64,000 nucleotides of DNA from Pseudogymnoascus destructans (Eukaryota > Ascomycota > Leotiomycetes > Thelebolales > Thelebolaceae). The DNA lies in the NCBI RefSeq assembly GCF_001641265.1, contig NW_020167525.1, positions 124,001 through 188,000 on the forward strand. Direction: 5' to 3'. Of this stretch, positions 1 through 9,827 are shown piece by piece. Each line of letters begins with the position of its first letter. Positions within the stretch are counted from its first letter, which is position 1. The notes beneath the pieces are model-generated. The model did no database searches. It was not told where the DNA came from and saw nothing but the letters and a program-made list of their open reading frames with translations. A program made the position numbers and the translations under genes.

Positions 1-1047
1 CAAGAAAGCGGCGACAGATGAAGAAACGGGCACACCCACGAAACGACGAAAGCTACCTGTGCGGAATAAGGACGAAAATTCCCAAGCCGTAGCACAGAGC
101 CACCTTGCCGTGGAAATACCAGTCAAGGAGTTGCCTGAAGAACCTACGCGCCTACACCAACGGCAAAGTCAAAGAAGGCCACCCCGAAGTCAACGCCAAA
201 AGGAAAGAGGAATGCCAAGTCTGTGGATGCGGAGCCTGGAGCAGAGACCGTCAGTTCCACAGAACAGAAAGAGCTTGCGGAGAAGGGTACCATTACGAAA
301 GCTTCCGATGCTCCAGCTGTTGTCGATGCGCCTATGGCAAAACCTAAGCACAAAAAGTTTAGTGACAACGACCCTGTCGAAGTTATAGCAGCCCCAGAGC
401 CAGAGCCAGAGAGGATACAAGAGGACGAAGATGAGAGCTCGGATGACGATGCCCCAGAGGAAGTTGGCGCCGAAGCTGCGCAGAGTAAAGCTCTAGGAGC
501 TGCACGCGAAGCTGCGAAGGCGGCAGAACAGTAAGCTACCCTTCCTTAAACTCTGTCAAACTCTAGCTAATCTTGCCGTTTCAGAAAAGAAGCAGCTGAG
601 CGCCAGAAGCGCAAAGACCGTGACGCGCAGCTAAAAGCACAAGCTAAGGCCGCCAAGAAGCGGAAGCACGCAGAAGAGGAACTTGATGAGTCCGCCACCA
701 TTGAGAACTCAAGCATAACCGTCGAGCCGGTAGGACGGGCATCAAAGGCCAGGTTCGACCGCACAACTCTCCCGGATCTGCTTCCGGAAGATTTCCTGGA
801 AGATGCCAGCTCGGAGGACGAGGCTCCAGTGCAAGTTGAGAAGTCGCGAGTGTCGAAGAAGATAAAGTTCGCTTATGAGGAGAACAAACCGAAGGACAAG
901 AAGCTGGGATCAACCACGTATCGCGTGGCGCAGTTGGAGAAGGCGGGGTTTGCACCGAAGGTGTCTCGCAATACTCTATCCGTGCAGGCAAGTCTTCAGG
1001 GAGGGCGCAAGGGGCAGGTCAGGAAGCCTGTTTCGAGGGAAGAATAG
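1..1047 (+). CDS. utp16: UTP16/BUD21-like U3 snoRNA-associated protein, 5'-partial
   Basis: This is the C-terminal part of a nucleolar protein of the Utp16/Bud21 family, which works in the small-subunit processome on 18S rRNA maturation. The gene runs off the left edge. Exon 1 ends at 530, a GTAAGC..TTTCAG intron spans 531-584, and exon 2 runs 585-1047 to a TAG. The protein is very acidic and Lys/Ala-rich in the middle. It ends with a conserved basic block (KKIKFAYEENKPKDKKLGST, then TYRVAQLEKAGFAPKVSRNT), which I take as the U3-associated family signature. Upstream of about 140 the coding frame is position 2; downstream it is position 1, so there is an apparent one-base shift near 136-150 (after the residues KELPEEPT). 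That could be an assembly error or a real lesion. Family assignment rests on the C-terminal block from memory and is fairly secure; completeness of the gene is unknown. Confidence 0.7.
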
Positions 1048-1737
1048 GGCAGAAGGTGCAGAGATTGAGCTAAAACTGAGGAAGTCAGGGCCCGAACCGA
1101 AAAGCACATACGTGTGATGAGAGACACCTATAGTCACAAACCTTGTCGGTATCCACGAGTACGATCCAAATTCTTTATCTCACCAAAAATATTCCCCTGG
1201 AAGTGATCTAAACACTTTATCTGGGAGAGAATCTGCATCAGACTATCCGGATGGATGCCGTGATTTTCGTATAATATCATCGAAGACACGATACTAAGTG
1301 ACCCACATTTCTGTCACCACCAATCCAAAATGTAAACCCAGCCAAGAGCTTACGTATGAATGCTGACAGTGATATACAGATACGTCTCACACAATTTATG
1401 TACGCCGACGGATGGAGTGGTGAAAAAAGGCACTGGATTGGGGAAGGTATGACATTGGGGTAAGACGATAGGGCGGCTGAGCTATGTATCTCGCTCGCGC
1501 GAAGGATTGATAATGCGTGGTATTAGGTGGTACATAGACATGTTGATTTCCTCGATTGGCTCCGTCGCTACGCTCATCGCGATGACAAGCCGCGGGGATG
1601 CCGTAAGCCATCTTTCGCTATTTCGATGGGTGAAGTCCCTAATTCTGGCCCCAAGTCATCTGGAGTCAAGAGAAAATCCCCAAAAACTACTCACCGACTG
1701 CTTACTGTCTCACTCTCACAATACGACGGCAACCCAT
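1048..1737. other. Intergenic, no gene seen
   Basis: About 0.7 kb between the UTP16-like stop and the small secreted protein promoter. Short ORFs here have no coding character or recognisable motif. It presumably holds the 3' UTR of one gene and upstream sequence of the next. Confidence 0.5.
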
Positions 1738-1745
1738 CTATAAAG
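1738..1745 (+). promoter_or_regulatory. TATA box of the small secreted protein gene
   Basis: The sequence CTATAAAG lies about 100 bp before the ATG at 1846, a usual distance in filamentous ascomycetes. It is followed by a pyrimidine/CAA-rich leader. The role is inferred from sequence and position only. Confidence 0.5.
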
Positions 1746-1845
1746 GGGTCCCTGGAACCTGCACTTTGTCAACCTGAATCCCAACCTCAAAGTTCAAATT
1801 AACCCAACCTGAATCCAACTAGCCAAGCACCTACCCACAATCAAA

Positions 1846-2188
1846 ATGAAGCTCCTCACCACCCTCGCCCTCTTTTATACCGCCCTACTTGCCCACGCAG
1901 TCAGCATCCCCGCCGACCTGGCCTTCCCGCTCAAGTCCCGCGAAACTTGCAGTAGCCCGCCTGGCGAGAATGGATGTGGCTATGGTAGAGAGTGTGGCGA
2001 CGGCCCCGGCGTTGCAAGTTTCCCATTTACTCTACTTCACTCTTGCCCGTCATCGTACTCTATCGATGAACAATGTGCTGATGCCATACGTGTAGTATAC
2101 CTGCAGTCCTGCGGGTCAGATTGTAGCCATCGCCTGCTGTGGGCCGAACGGGTGCAAGCGTATTAACGAGCAACCTTACTGCGTCTAA
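1846..2188 (+). CDS. Small secreted cysteine-rich protein, effector-like
   Basis: The start ATG is followed by a clear signal peptide (MKLLTTLALFYTALLAHAVS, cleavage probably near residue 19-22). Read without splicing, the ORF ends at 2166 with a poor C-terminus. Removing a probable intron at 2011-2095 (GTTGCA..GTGTAG) joins in phase to a better exon 2 that contains IVAIACCGPNGCK and ends QPYCV at a TAA (2186-2188). This gives an 85-residue precursor with eight cysteines after the signal peptide, including one CC pair, as in many disulfide-rich fungal secreted proteins. The donor is not a strong consensus, so the exact junction is uncertain. No family is recognised. The gene sits beside the transposon-rich block, a common place for effector candidates; that role is inference only. 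Confidence 0.6.
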
Positions 2189-2440
2189 GCTCTCACTCGT
2201 GCTCCCGCTCTTACACTTCTATACTATCCCCACAATTTGCTGGGAACAGTGACCAGCAGTTGTCAAACATGGCGGAGAAGTAACGGATGTGGTGCTTTTA
2301 GACTCGGCTCGGATCTTGGAGGAATGCACGGCCCACTCGCGTATAGATCGTAGGGAAATACAAGTTCGTTGTTGCCGCAACAAAGCACACACTCCGTACA
2401 TCGCGTGAGTGAGATATGTGAATGTCCTTACCCGTCAACC
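2189..2440. other. Intergenic, no gene seen
   Basis: This stretch is the 3' flank of the secreted protein gene up to the hAT-1 target duplication. Nothing further is recognised in it. Confidence 0.4.
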
Positions 2441-2773
2441 CCTACCATTAGGCTGCGCACTACTCGCTCAATACTCGGCTCACTCGCTCAGTGGGTTACT
2501 CAGCTGGGTGAGTAGCTGAATTTTACTCGACTCGGTGAGTGAGGTCAATACTCAGTTACTCTGTAAAAACCCAGCGAGTACTCGGCTATCACGTGTAAGA
2601 TTTATGCATCATGTGAACAGTCCCTCATACGATTAATACTGTTTTATGGTTAAGTTAAAGTAACATCTATCAGCATCACTCTCGCCATCTCTAGTAAGCT
2701 GTGAGAACGAATATGTATATTCCTCTATCTAAGTACCACGATTATCAGAAGATTATCAGAACGCTATTATCTA

Positions 2774-3694
2774 TTATATATGCTTAAGAACATCTCTCCA
2801 CCTTGCTTGATGAGGCCGGCCAGACCTACTAATACCTAAAGTATTTATGGGGTCTTGACGAGTAGCTTGAAAGATATCAAGTAAATCTCTTCCAGTCTTC
2901 CGAGCATGTTGGATAGGCGTTGGTGGCGAGGACGGCATATCCTTATCTTCATCTTCATCTTCATGAATAGTTGGAAGTATAGGCTCCTCATTATTACCAT
3001 CTTCTCTTATATCTTCGTTATCTAGGATATCGTCATCTGGGATGTCATATAAGGTCTCGTTAAAACGGTCAGCCCTATCTCTTTCTTCACCTTGTTGGTA
3101 GCGCATTTGTCATTCTTCATGTGTGGCTTGTGATAAGTCTTGCTGTTGCTGTGGCCGCTGAGGGTTAAACGGAGGATATTGTACCTTTGAATATGTCTCT
3201 TGGATATGTGTATTTGATTGTAGTTCTTCTTCATCGCTGATATATTGTAACTCGATAGAATTGCACATCTGTTGTCGTTGTGCCTCATACTCTTCTTCTA
3301 CTTGCTCCTCAGTCATATCAACGACATCCATCATATCTGCAAGCTTGTCACGATGACATTGACGATTCTTGTATTGTCGAGAGTAATATACAAGCATAAT
3401 ACTCTTAATCGTCTCAGGATTAAGTTGGCCACGTCGGTGGCCACACACATCCCTTGCGGCACTAAAGACTCGCTCAACTCCAGACTCAGCAGCAGGAATA
3501 CAAAGTATATCACGAGCCATTGCTGATAGACCAGGAAATTGCTCTTCCTTTTGTTGCCAAAATAGCAATATCTTTGTGTACACATGTGCTATACAAGTTA
3601 GAATAAGATTACTAGAAGATTACCAGAAACTTACGAGCATCAAGATAGAGATCAGCCTCATTTACATATTCCTCTCTCTGGCCCCGAGTCCCAT
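2774..3694 (-). pseudogene. hAT transposase, C-terminal part only
   Basis: On the minus strand, an upstream exon fragment (residues EEYVNEADLYLDA, about 3694-3635) is joined over a canonical intron (GTAAGT..CTAAC..TATAG, 3589-3634) to a 157-codon exon. That exon contains the hAT C-terminal dimerisation block: FPGLSAMARDILCIPAAESG, then VERVFSAARDVCGHRRGQLN. A stop at about 3110 is followed in another frame by an acidic tail (to 2774), so the end may hold a frameshift or an intron. The BED finger and most of the catalytic part are absent. The coding sequence stops where the oppositely oriented histone gene begins (about 3694), which points to replacement by capture. Confidence 0.8.
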
Positions 3695-3697
3695 TTA

Positions 3698-4117
3698 ATG
3701 TCTGACTTTGCTGCAATACTAAGGCTAATGGATCCATATCTGCATCTCGGCGATATCAGAAGACAGCAACTTGATACTAGCCTAATTATCCCAAAGCTCC
3801 CATTCCAGCGTCTTGTTAGGGAAATTGCAGAAGACTTCAAGTCCAATCTTCGCTTCCAGCAATCTGCTATCCTAGCTCTTCAGGAAGCTGCTGAATGCTT
3901 CCTCATTCGAGAATTTGAGAGTATGATGTTTAAACATAGTGACAGGGACATACTAACAGTTATAGTGACAAACCTTCTCACTATTCATGCGAAGAGAGTG
4001 ACAATTCAGGCAAAGGATATGATATTGGTTCGGCGTTTGCGGGATATGATGTTTAATCATGGAGCTGTGGGCTTAATCGATGGAAATGTGTCTCACCCAG
4101 GAATGAAGGTCAGATGA
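3698..4117 (+). CDS. Captured histone H3-like gene inside hAT-1
   Basis: The reading frame contains the H3 histone fold: LIIPKLPFQRLVREIAEDFK, then LRFQQSAILALQEAAECFL and HAKRVTIQAKDM..VRRLR. An internal stretch that breaks the alignment is a good intron at 3921-3965 (GTATGA, ACTAAC, TATAG). Removing it gives 223+152 bp, a clean 124-codon frame, and restores FEMTNLLTIHAKRVT. The N-terminal tail with modifiable lysines is missing; the first 30 residues are only weakly H3-like. Loop 1 has the length of canonical H3 rather than the longer loop of CENP-A, although ALQEAAE is also seen in CENP-A. The C-terminus has an extra tail of about 17 residues after the RRLR block. A retained intron means capture was from genomic DNA, not from mRNA. 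Whether it is expressed cannot be seen. Confidence 0.88.
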   Translation: MSDFAAILRLMDPYLHLGDIRRQQLDTSLIIPKLPFQRLVREIAEDFKSNLRFQQSAILALQEAAECFLIREFESMMFKHSDRDILTVIVTNLLTIHAKRVTIQAKDMILVRRLRDMMFNHGAVGLIDGNVSHPGMKVR

Positions 4118-4435
4118 GTTCTGGCAACTTTCTGGTAACCTGGTACCTAAAGGCCAAAGGTTATAGTGTGGAATAGGACATTAACAATATGGGAATGGAG
4201 TTATGGAGTTATGGAGTTATGGCGTCTTGATCAATGAAGTCGCGCCCCGTTTTTAACATAAGTAATGGATAATCAAACACGTGATATAACTGAGTTGCCA
4301 AGACCCATACTAGGTACTCAGCAAGTGAGTAATCCTCATTCAACAATACTCGGGACATGAGTGCGTAACTCAGCTGGGTGAGTAAAAATTCTACTACTCG
4401 ACTCGTGAGTACCCAGTGCGCAGCCTACCTACCAT

Positions 4436-4652
4436 GAAGTCTCTGTTCCTACCCTTGGGACGGGTAGCGAGAAATGAACAATACTTCATAGCATCCACTG
4501 CTTGGTCATTATACTATGCTCATGGCGGTTCGCAGATCGGAGTTCGATGACTTCGGGTATGGCCATTCTCGAGAGATTAGAGGTATTATACATTGTAAAT
4601 GGGAAGACAATCCTCTGGTTCCCATAGGTATGTGGTCCGCTTTTCGGGGGCT
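4436..4652. other. Short spacer between hAT-1 and hAT-2
   Basis: AT-balanced sequence with no coding signal. It presumably belongs to the pre-insertion target, as its right end (TAGTTGAG) is the hAT-2 target site. Confidence 0.4.
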
Positions 4653-4878
4653 TAGTTGAGCAGTGTATTAGATAGTATTGGCGATACGGGTCGTATACGA
4701 CCCGTATACGGGTCCGTATCGTATACGGCAATACTGAGTCAGTGCGTATTCCAAAATCCCAATACGGGTCTAGTGCGTATTCAGTTCTCAATACTGGCCG
4801 TATACGGGCCGTATTACTAGCCGTATACAGCTAGTATTGAGGCTTAAAATTCGAAACAAGGGGTTCGAATAACTTCAA

Positions 4879-5756
4879 TTGATAGATCGTTATATACTAT
4901 ATATTACTACAATGACTTCACAACCTTCGGATATACTGTCACAGCTCGACAGTGAGCTATTTGTCAGTGAACGATTCGAAACCCCGACTTCGCCTATACT
5001 TAAACGTACGCTATCCTCTCCCTCTGTTTCTGTAACAACAACTGCAAGCAGACGATTTTCGAAAGTCTGGGACCATACACCTGTTAGCCGCTGCGATATC
5101 ATTCGGAACTACCAGGGCAGGTTAATATGGCGTTGTAGATACTGTCTAAAAGAGTATCTTGAGTCTGGCGGAACAAAGATTATTACAAGGCACTTAAAAG
5201 AACACGACATAGATATATCCTCTACTCAGGAATCTCGAACTACTTCAATTCAAAGCAATATCGCTGAAGCTTTCGACAAAGCTAAAGAGATAAATCATAA
5301 ACGCCGCTGCCTTTCTACTGTTGCAACTGAAGCCTTAGACCCTGCTGTTGTTGAGCAGCTATATGTACGATGGATTACAACTTGTGGAGTCCCTTTCCGT
5401 ATGGCAACAATATTGGAATTTAGGGCATTACTCCATTACCTTAATCCAGAGATCGATAACTGGCTACCTAACTCATTTCAACAATACAGACCTGGACGTT
5501 GCATACATACAAGGCTCAAAAGCAACAGATCAAACGCGATGTACAATCAGCTCTGTCAAAAGCCCACTTTACAGTTGACCTCTGGACTTCTCCCAACTCT
5601 CTTGCAATTCTTGGTATAATCGCACACTATATATCCGAAACTGGCCAATTAGAACACTCTGTTCTTGCATTACAAGAACTAGATGGCGAGCATACAGGTT
5701 AATAACTTTATAGTAATATTTATAGTAATCAGCTAACATCTACAGGACTTATTATG
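4879..5756 (+). pseudogene. hAT transposase, N-terminal part with BED zinc finger
   Basis: The frame from 4879 (first likely Met of the conserved part is MTSQPSD at 4912) encodes a BED-type finger, WRCRYCLKEYLESGGTKIIT with a following HLKEH. The helical region follows with RWITTCGVPFRMATILEFRA. Near 5480-5500 the frame shifts by one base into the catalytic block HFTVDLWTSPNSLAILGIIA and ends GEHTG. An intron with GTTAAT..GCTAAC..CTACAG follows (about 5700-5745). Similarity then stops at about 5756, where the captured segment begins. The rest of the RNase-H-like domain and the dimerisation domain are missing. Confidence 0.8.
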
Positions 5757-6069
5757 AGAAGACCCCCCGCACCTCTACTTCACCAAGACACAGATGGCAG
5801 TTTGGCGGAACTTTGCATCATGGAGCTTCGATGGCGAACAAGTCTACCTTCCTGGCCCTGCTGACTGGTACCCTGATGGCTATGATACTGAGTTCTATGG
5901 CTTTCAGTTGGATTCTGATGCACTTGGCGCCTTTCGGGCCTGGGAGGTGTTGAGAGAAGAGACTGAGCCAGCTGAGTACAAGTGGATCCTCCCATCTGAC
6001 GACAGATTGTTGCTGTTGTCCCCAACCAAGGAATCCGAGGAGCTTCTCTCCCAGTTCTACAATATGTAG
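5757..6069 (+). CDS. Captured ORF of unknown origin inside hAT-2
   Basis: A 91-codon ORF from ATG 5794 (coding frame open from 5757) with unusually good coding character. It is aromatic and acidic, with the segment DWYPDGYDTEFYGFQLDSDA and a tail LPSDDRLLLLSP. It does not look like transposase and lies exactly where the second half of the hAT-2 transposase should be. I do not recognise it. By analogy with the histone H3 in hAT-1 it is probably a fragment of a host gene taken up by the transposon. No signal peptide, membrane segment or cysteine motif is visible. Confidence 0.5.
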
Positions 6070-6341
6070 ATCAAGTGCTGCTTTTAGAATATACTAGATA
6101 GCCCAATGCACTACTTTCTATACTACAAGCCCTCATTGAAGTAAGTTATATACTTCAGATCATTTTTCATTGTGTCACGTGGTTAATACGGCCCGTATAC
6201 GGCCAGTATACGGGCTCCGTATCGTATTAACCAGTGCCAGTGCGTATTGAGTTGAACCCGTATCGTATACGCACTGGTTACAAAAATGAACCCGTATACG
6301 GGCCGTATAATACTATCTAATACACTGTAGTTGAGCACCCC

Positions 6342-6775
6342 CAGTGTGGTCGATAGTAGGATGAGATCTTGTCTACTAGCGCAAGATATCTTACGCTAGT
6401 ATTACTAGCGTTATATTGCCCGTACAATACAGAAAGATTAAATCTTTGCACCGTACAATACACAATATTAATGTGAAATCTCATGAGAATCTCACAAGAT
6501 TATGCACTAAACATGTGATTAATCCTATGACTTACAAGGCCCGTGCAATGCTTGTACAAACTTTTCTACCACGTTATTCCCAACTTTCCCCAGATTAGCC
6601 AGACCACCTGTCAAAATGTCATCAGCGCTGCCAGAATCTAGTGAAATTTCCGATCTTAATTCTGAGATCTTTAACTCTCAATTGGTAGAATCTCCTCCTC
6701 TACCATCAATTCAAAGCTCATCGTCGTCAAAGAATGTTACTCGTACAAGCTGGGTACGGAGTCATATGCCTGGCT
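6342..6775 (+). mobile_element. Truncated hAT relic (5' end only)
   Basis: A third hAT-like end, CAGTGTGGTCGATAGTAGG, starts at 6342. Subterminal repeats TACTAGCG/CGCTAGTA follow, then at 6616 the start of a transposase frame (MSSALPESSEISDLNSEIF, then TRTSWVRSHMPGS). It is cut at 6775 by a short tandem repeat and the Gypsy-B LTR. Confidence 0.6.
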
Positions 6776-6851
6776 CTATAGACACGGTATATTGCTATAG
6801 ACACGGTATATTGCTATAGACACGGTATATTGCTATAGACACGGTATATTG
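6776..6851. repeat. Tandem repeat, 4 x 19 bp
   Basis: The unit CTATAGACACGGTATATTG occurs four times without error. It lies exactly between the truncated hAT coding sequence and the first Gypsy-B LTR. It may have arisen by slippage of the junction; perfect copies mean it is recent. Confidence 0.95.
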
Positions 6852-6855
6852 CAAG

Positions 6856-7227
6856 TGTAAGGATGCCTGTCCCTCAGTGATGGAAAGGATCTGAGTCGGG
6901 CAGGTTACGGTCACATGATAAGAGTAAAGGCAGGTTAGCCGAGTCGGACCCGTTTCGGGTACTTGAGGAGATTGACCCAACGTGGGTTCCTCTCCCTCCG
7001 TGATGGAAGGTATCTGAGTCGGACAAGTCACGGTCACGTGGTGAGGGTGAAGGCAGCTTAGCCGAGTCGGACCCGTTTCAGGTACTTAAGGAGATTGACC
7101 CAACGGGGGTTCCTCTCTTCATATTTTTTGTATCCTTCGTAGTAGACCTATAGGATAGCATCCGTTTAGCCTCTGACTCGCACTCTCATATGCTATTACT
7201 GTGAGCTGGGTGCACTGTGTCCTTACA
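6856..7227 (+). repeat. Gypsy-B outer left LTR
   Basis: A 372-bp copy beginning TGTAAGGATGCC and ending GTCCTTACA. It matches the right LTR at 21544-21914 over conserved blocks such as TCCTTCGTAGTAGACCTATA. It is followed by 40 bp of leader and then a second LTR. Confidence 0.85.
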
Positions 7228-7267
7228 TTATACAAAAAAGATCACGCCTGCCGGGGACGGCCATACT

Positions 7268-7524
7268 TGTAAGGATGCCTTCTCGTCTCTCATTCTAGGG
7301 AGTAGACTCTGGGTAGCTGCGGGGTCACGTGTGATCATTTGGGTGGGCCAACCGAGTCAGAACCGAGTCGGATGGGTTTCGGGTACTTGAGACAATCGAC
7401 TCACGGGATTCCCCCATCATCTTTTTTGTATCCTTCGTAGTAGACCTATAGGATAGCATCCGTTTAGCCTCCAACTCCACTCTCATATGCTATTACTGTG
7501 AGCTGGGTGCCCTGTGTCCTTACA
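7268..7524 (+). repeat. Gypsy-B inner left LTR
   Basis: A 257-bp, internally shorter copy of the same LTR, followed directly by the leader TTATACAAAAAAGATCACGC and then the gag region. It is the 5' LTR that abuts the body of the element. Confidence 0.85.
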
Positions 7525-7881
7525 TTATACAAAAAAGATCACGCTTGCCGGGGACGGCCGTACTTAAATAATATCCCACACCGGAACGACTCAGGAGAAC
7601 TACCGCTACACCATCGACTGCGACTCGGTGATGTTTCAGAGGAGAGACCTGACGACTTCAAATAGACGTGATTCCAGAGATCTCACAGACAGCCAGTGGA
7701 TCAGGGTTTGATTCTTTATAACAAGCTGGTAAAGTCGCCGACGCGTTGGCGCCAAATAGGATACGAGATCCTTAAGAACCCCCTCCTAGCACAGGGGAAA
7801 TTGTGGACAAGAGCGTTGATAGCTACAAGCTACCGGAAGTCAAGCTCTTTCGTATCGGTACTGATACACACCTGAGGCAAT

Positions 7882-8840
7882 ATGTCGAAAAAGCCGACAT
7901 CAAACATACCCCAAGACAACGACGGTCAACTGCCCAGAATGACTACCAGACAAACCACCGCTGCAGCTACGACTGCTGTGCCATCCGAAGACATCCCGAG
8001 TCAAATGGCCCACCTCGAAGCACAGATACAGGAGGTCAAGGATCTACTAGTTACCCTTACGGCAGCCCAGACCAGAATCCCATCCACACCGCCGGTGGAC
8101 GCCCCCATACCCACAGTCGAAGCTACGGAGCAACGAACGCCTCGCACACGAAACACCCCCGAGACAGTTCAATTGCCACCTCTTCGGAACACTCGTTCTC
8201 CATCGATAGGGTTGTCACGAATGCTCACCGAGGACCCTCCGAATCGCTATAAGAAATCAACCATCTCTGCGAAAATCCTTCCTCTCAGTGATGGGATAGA
8301 CCATACCTTCCTACAATGGAGCGCTTCGATTCGGGATCGACTCGTAGTCAATGAGGACAACTACTTTACCGATGTCTCGAGAAGAGCGTTGATATGGGGA
8401 ACTACGACTGGCCTGGAGAAGACCTACCTAAAGCCCCAATACCTGTCCGCTATGCATGGGTTCCACAGTGCTGAGGAGATGATGGATCTACTAGGTTCAT
8501 ACTACCTCACAGGCAACGAGACGGAACAGGCCAGGAACCTGTTCGACGACCTGCAAATGGGAGAGAAGGGGCATGCTAGCGAAACCTTCCCAGAGTTCAA
8601 GGCTCGTTTCCAAAGTGCAGCTATCACAGGACAAGTCTCCGAGTCAGAATGGTTTCGGTACATGTGGAACAAGTTGACTCCCCAATTCCGCAGCCGCGTC
8701 GCGATCATCAAAAACCAATGGAATGGAGAATACCAGACCATGGTACGAGAACTTACTGCCTTCGATTAGGAAAGGCGCCGGAACAACGAATTGAATCCGC
8801 TACCCGCTCTCGCAAGGACGTCTCCACGTACCACGGATAC
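7882..8840 (+). pseudogene. Gypsy-B gag, N-terminal part
   Basis: The ORF from 7882 has the helical capsid of fungal Gypsy Gag (for example TFLQWSASIRDRLVVNEDNY and a middle region YYLTGNETEQARNLFDDLQM). It meets a TAG at 8767-8769, after which the same frame stays open to the Gypsy-A insertion at 8841. The frame resumes at 15546, just behind the duplicated GATAC, so the insertion split a gag that already had, or later gained, one stop codon. Confidence 0.75.
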
Positions 8841-9775
8841 TGTCATACTGACATTCGTTGCACTCAGTTTGCTATCAAACTCAAGAGCAAACTTAGAAAT
8901 CTCCTCCTCAAACCTACAAGTCACCATACATATCTTGGCTTATCACACCAACAACAGAAGCAATACTACTCAACGATTGCTGCAAACTCTTCTACTACAT
9001 CTGTTTATGCTACATACATCACGGCATATCATTTGGACACTCATTGAACAAGTTATTAAGAAAATCTCCTCCTTAAGGGGGTGGGCCAATACTACCACAT
9101 GGCATATCTCTACCAACTAGAGGCCTAGGAACATGAACGATAGCTCTAGAAGCTTCTACAACCCTCTATGATTTATTACACGTCATCGCTCCTTAGTTAC
9201 CCACAAGATTGGTTAAGTTATGACATAATTTGTCTATAGGTACTCTGACCTTGGACCTCCTTTTCACTTCCTATAGGCTAGGAACCCAAGAGATGGTTCT
9301 ATGGGATTCTCTTACGTTCACTACATGATTAGCAAGCTAGTTGTGGGTCGCACTTGATTTCTAATACATTTACCAAGCCTGGTTAGTCATGGAAAGTCAT
9401 GAAAAATAAGAGAACTACACTCCTTTGGCATAAATAGGATTGCCCTTTCCTTAAGAAAGGGCAAGCAGGCAATACAGTAAATCGACTAGCACATACTTCT
9501 ACGTCTTTTCCAAGCTTCCAAGCATTGATCTTGTTATTCTCTGTTTTTGAAAAGTCAGTGAGGTGCTAACCTCTGACTTACCCCTGAGTTCTCAGACTCA
9601 ACATTTGTTGCAACTTGTCTAAACCACTTCACCACATCATACACCTGATTGCTGCGTTGTGGAATAGTCTAAGCTACAACCCTTTGGCTCTTTTTCTAAG
9701 ACAGTGTGTTGTCTTAGTAAATTCATCCCTTCCTTGGGTGGCTAGATTCTCATATCTGGTGCACCCACCATTACA
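8841..9775 (+). repeat. Gypsy-A 5' LTR
   Basis: 935-bp LTR. Related copies in this window are the 3' LTR (14605-15540) and inverted single LTRs at 17983-18940, 48627-49534 and 63473 to the window end, so this family has been active here repeatedly. Confidence 0.93.
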
Positions 9776-9827
9776 CCTTGCCTGCTTCAAGCTTCAACTA
9801 TTTCTATAGCAGCACTTCGATACTACA

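Larger units (their letters stand above)
2441..4435. mobile_element. hAT-1 transposon carrying a histone H3 gene, TSD CCTACCAT
   Basis: The element spans 2449-4427. It is bounded by inverted terminal repeats TAGGCTGCGCACT (left) and AGTGCGCAGCCTA (right). Perfect 8-bp direct repeats CCTACCAT lie at 2441-2448 and 4428-4435, the target-site length typical of hAT. The subterminal 150 bp on each side are rich in the motif ACTCG/CGAGT (for example GCTGGGTGAGTA at both ends), likely transposase binding sites. Inside are the C-terminal half of a hAT transposase on the minus strand and, in place of its N-terminal half, a histone H3 gene on the plus strand. The element is therefore non-autonomous, but its intact ends could be mobilised in trans. 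Confidence 0.93.
4653..6335. mobile_element. hAT-2 transposon with captured segment, TSD TAGTTGAG
   Basis: The element spans 4661-6327. The ends are inverted (CAGTGTATTAGATAGTATT at the left; AATACTATCTAATACACTG at the right) and flanked by perfect 8-bp repeats TAGTTGAG at 4653-4660 and 6328-6335. Subterminal regions on both sides are packed with CCCGTATACGGG-type palindromes, probable transposase binding sites. Inside are the N-terminal part of a BED-finger hAT transposase and a separate ORF that is not transposase. The architecture parallels hAT-1: half a transposase plus cargo. Confidence 0.93.

Noticed and set aside
1507..1802. Overlapping 78- and 91-codon ORFs before the secreted protein
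   Set aside because: They cover the TATA box and leader of the next gene, with no coding character.
3698..4117. Captured gene could be a centromeric histone (CENP-A)
   Set aside because: The ALQEAAE motif is seen in CENP-A, but loop 1 (DFKSNLRFQ) has canonical H3 length and the rest matches H3 better, so I call it H3-like.
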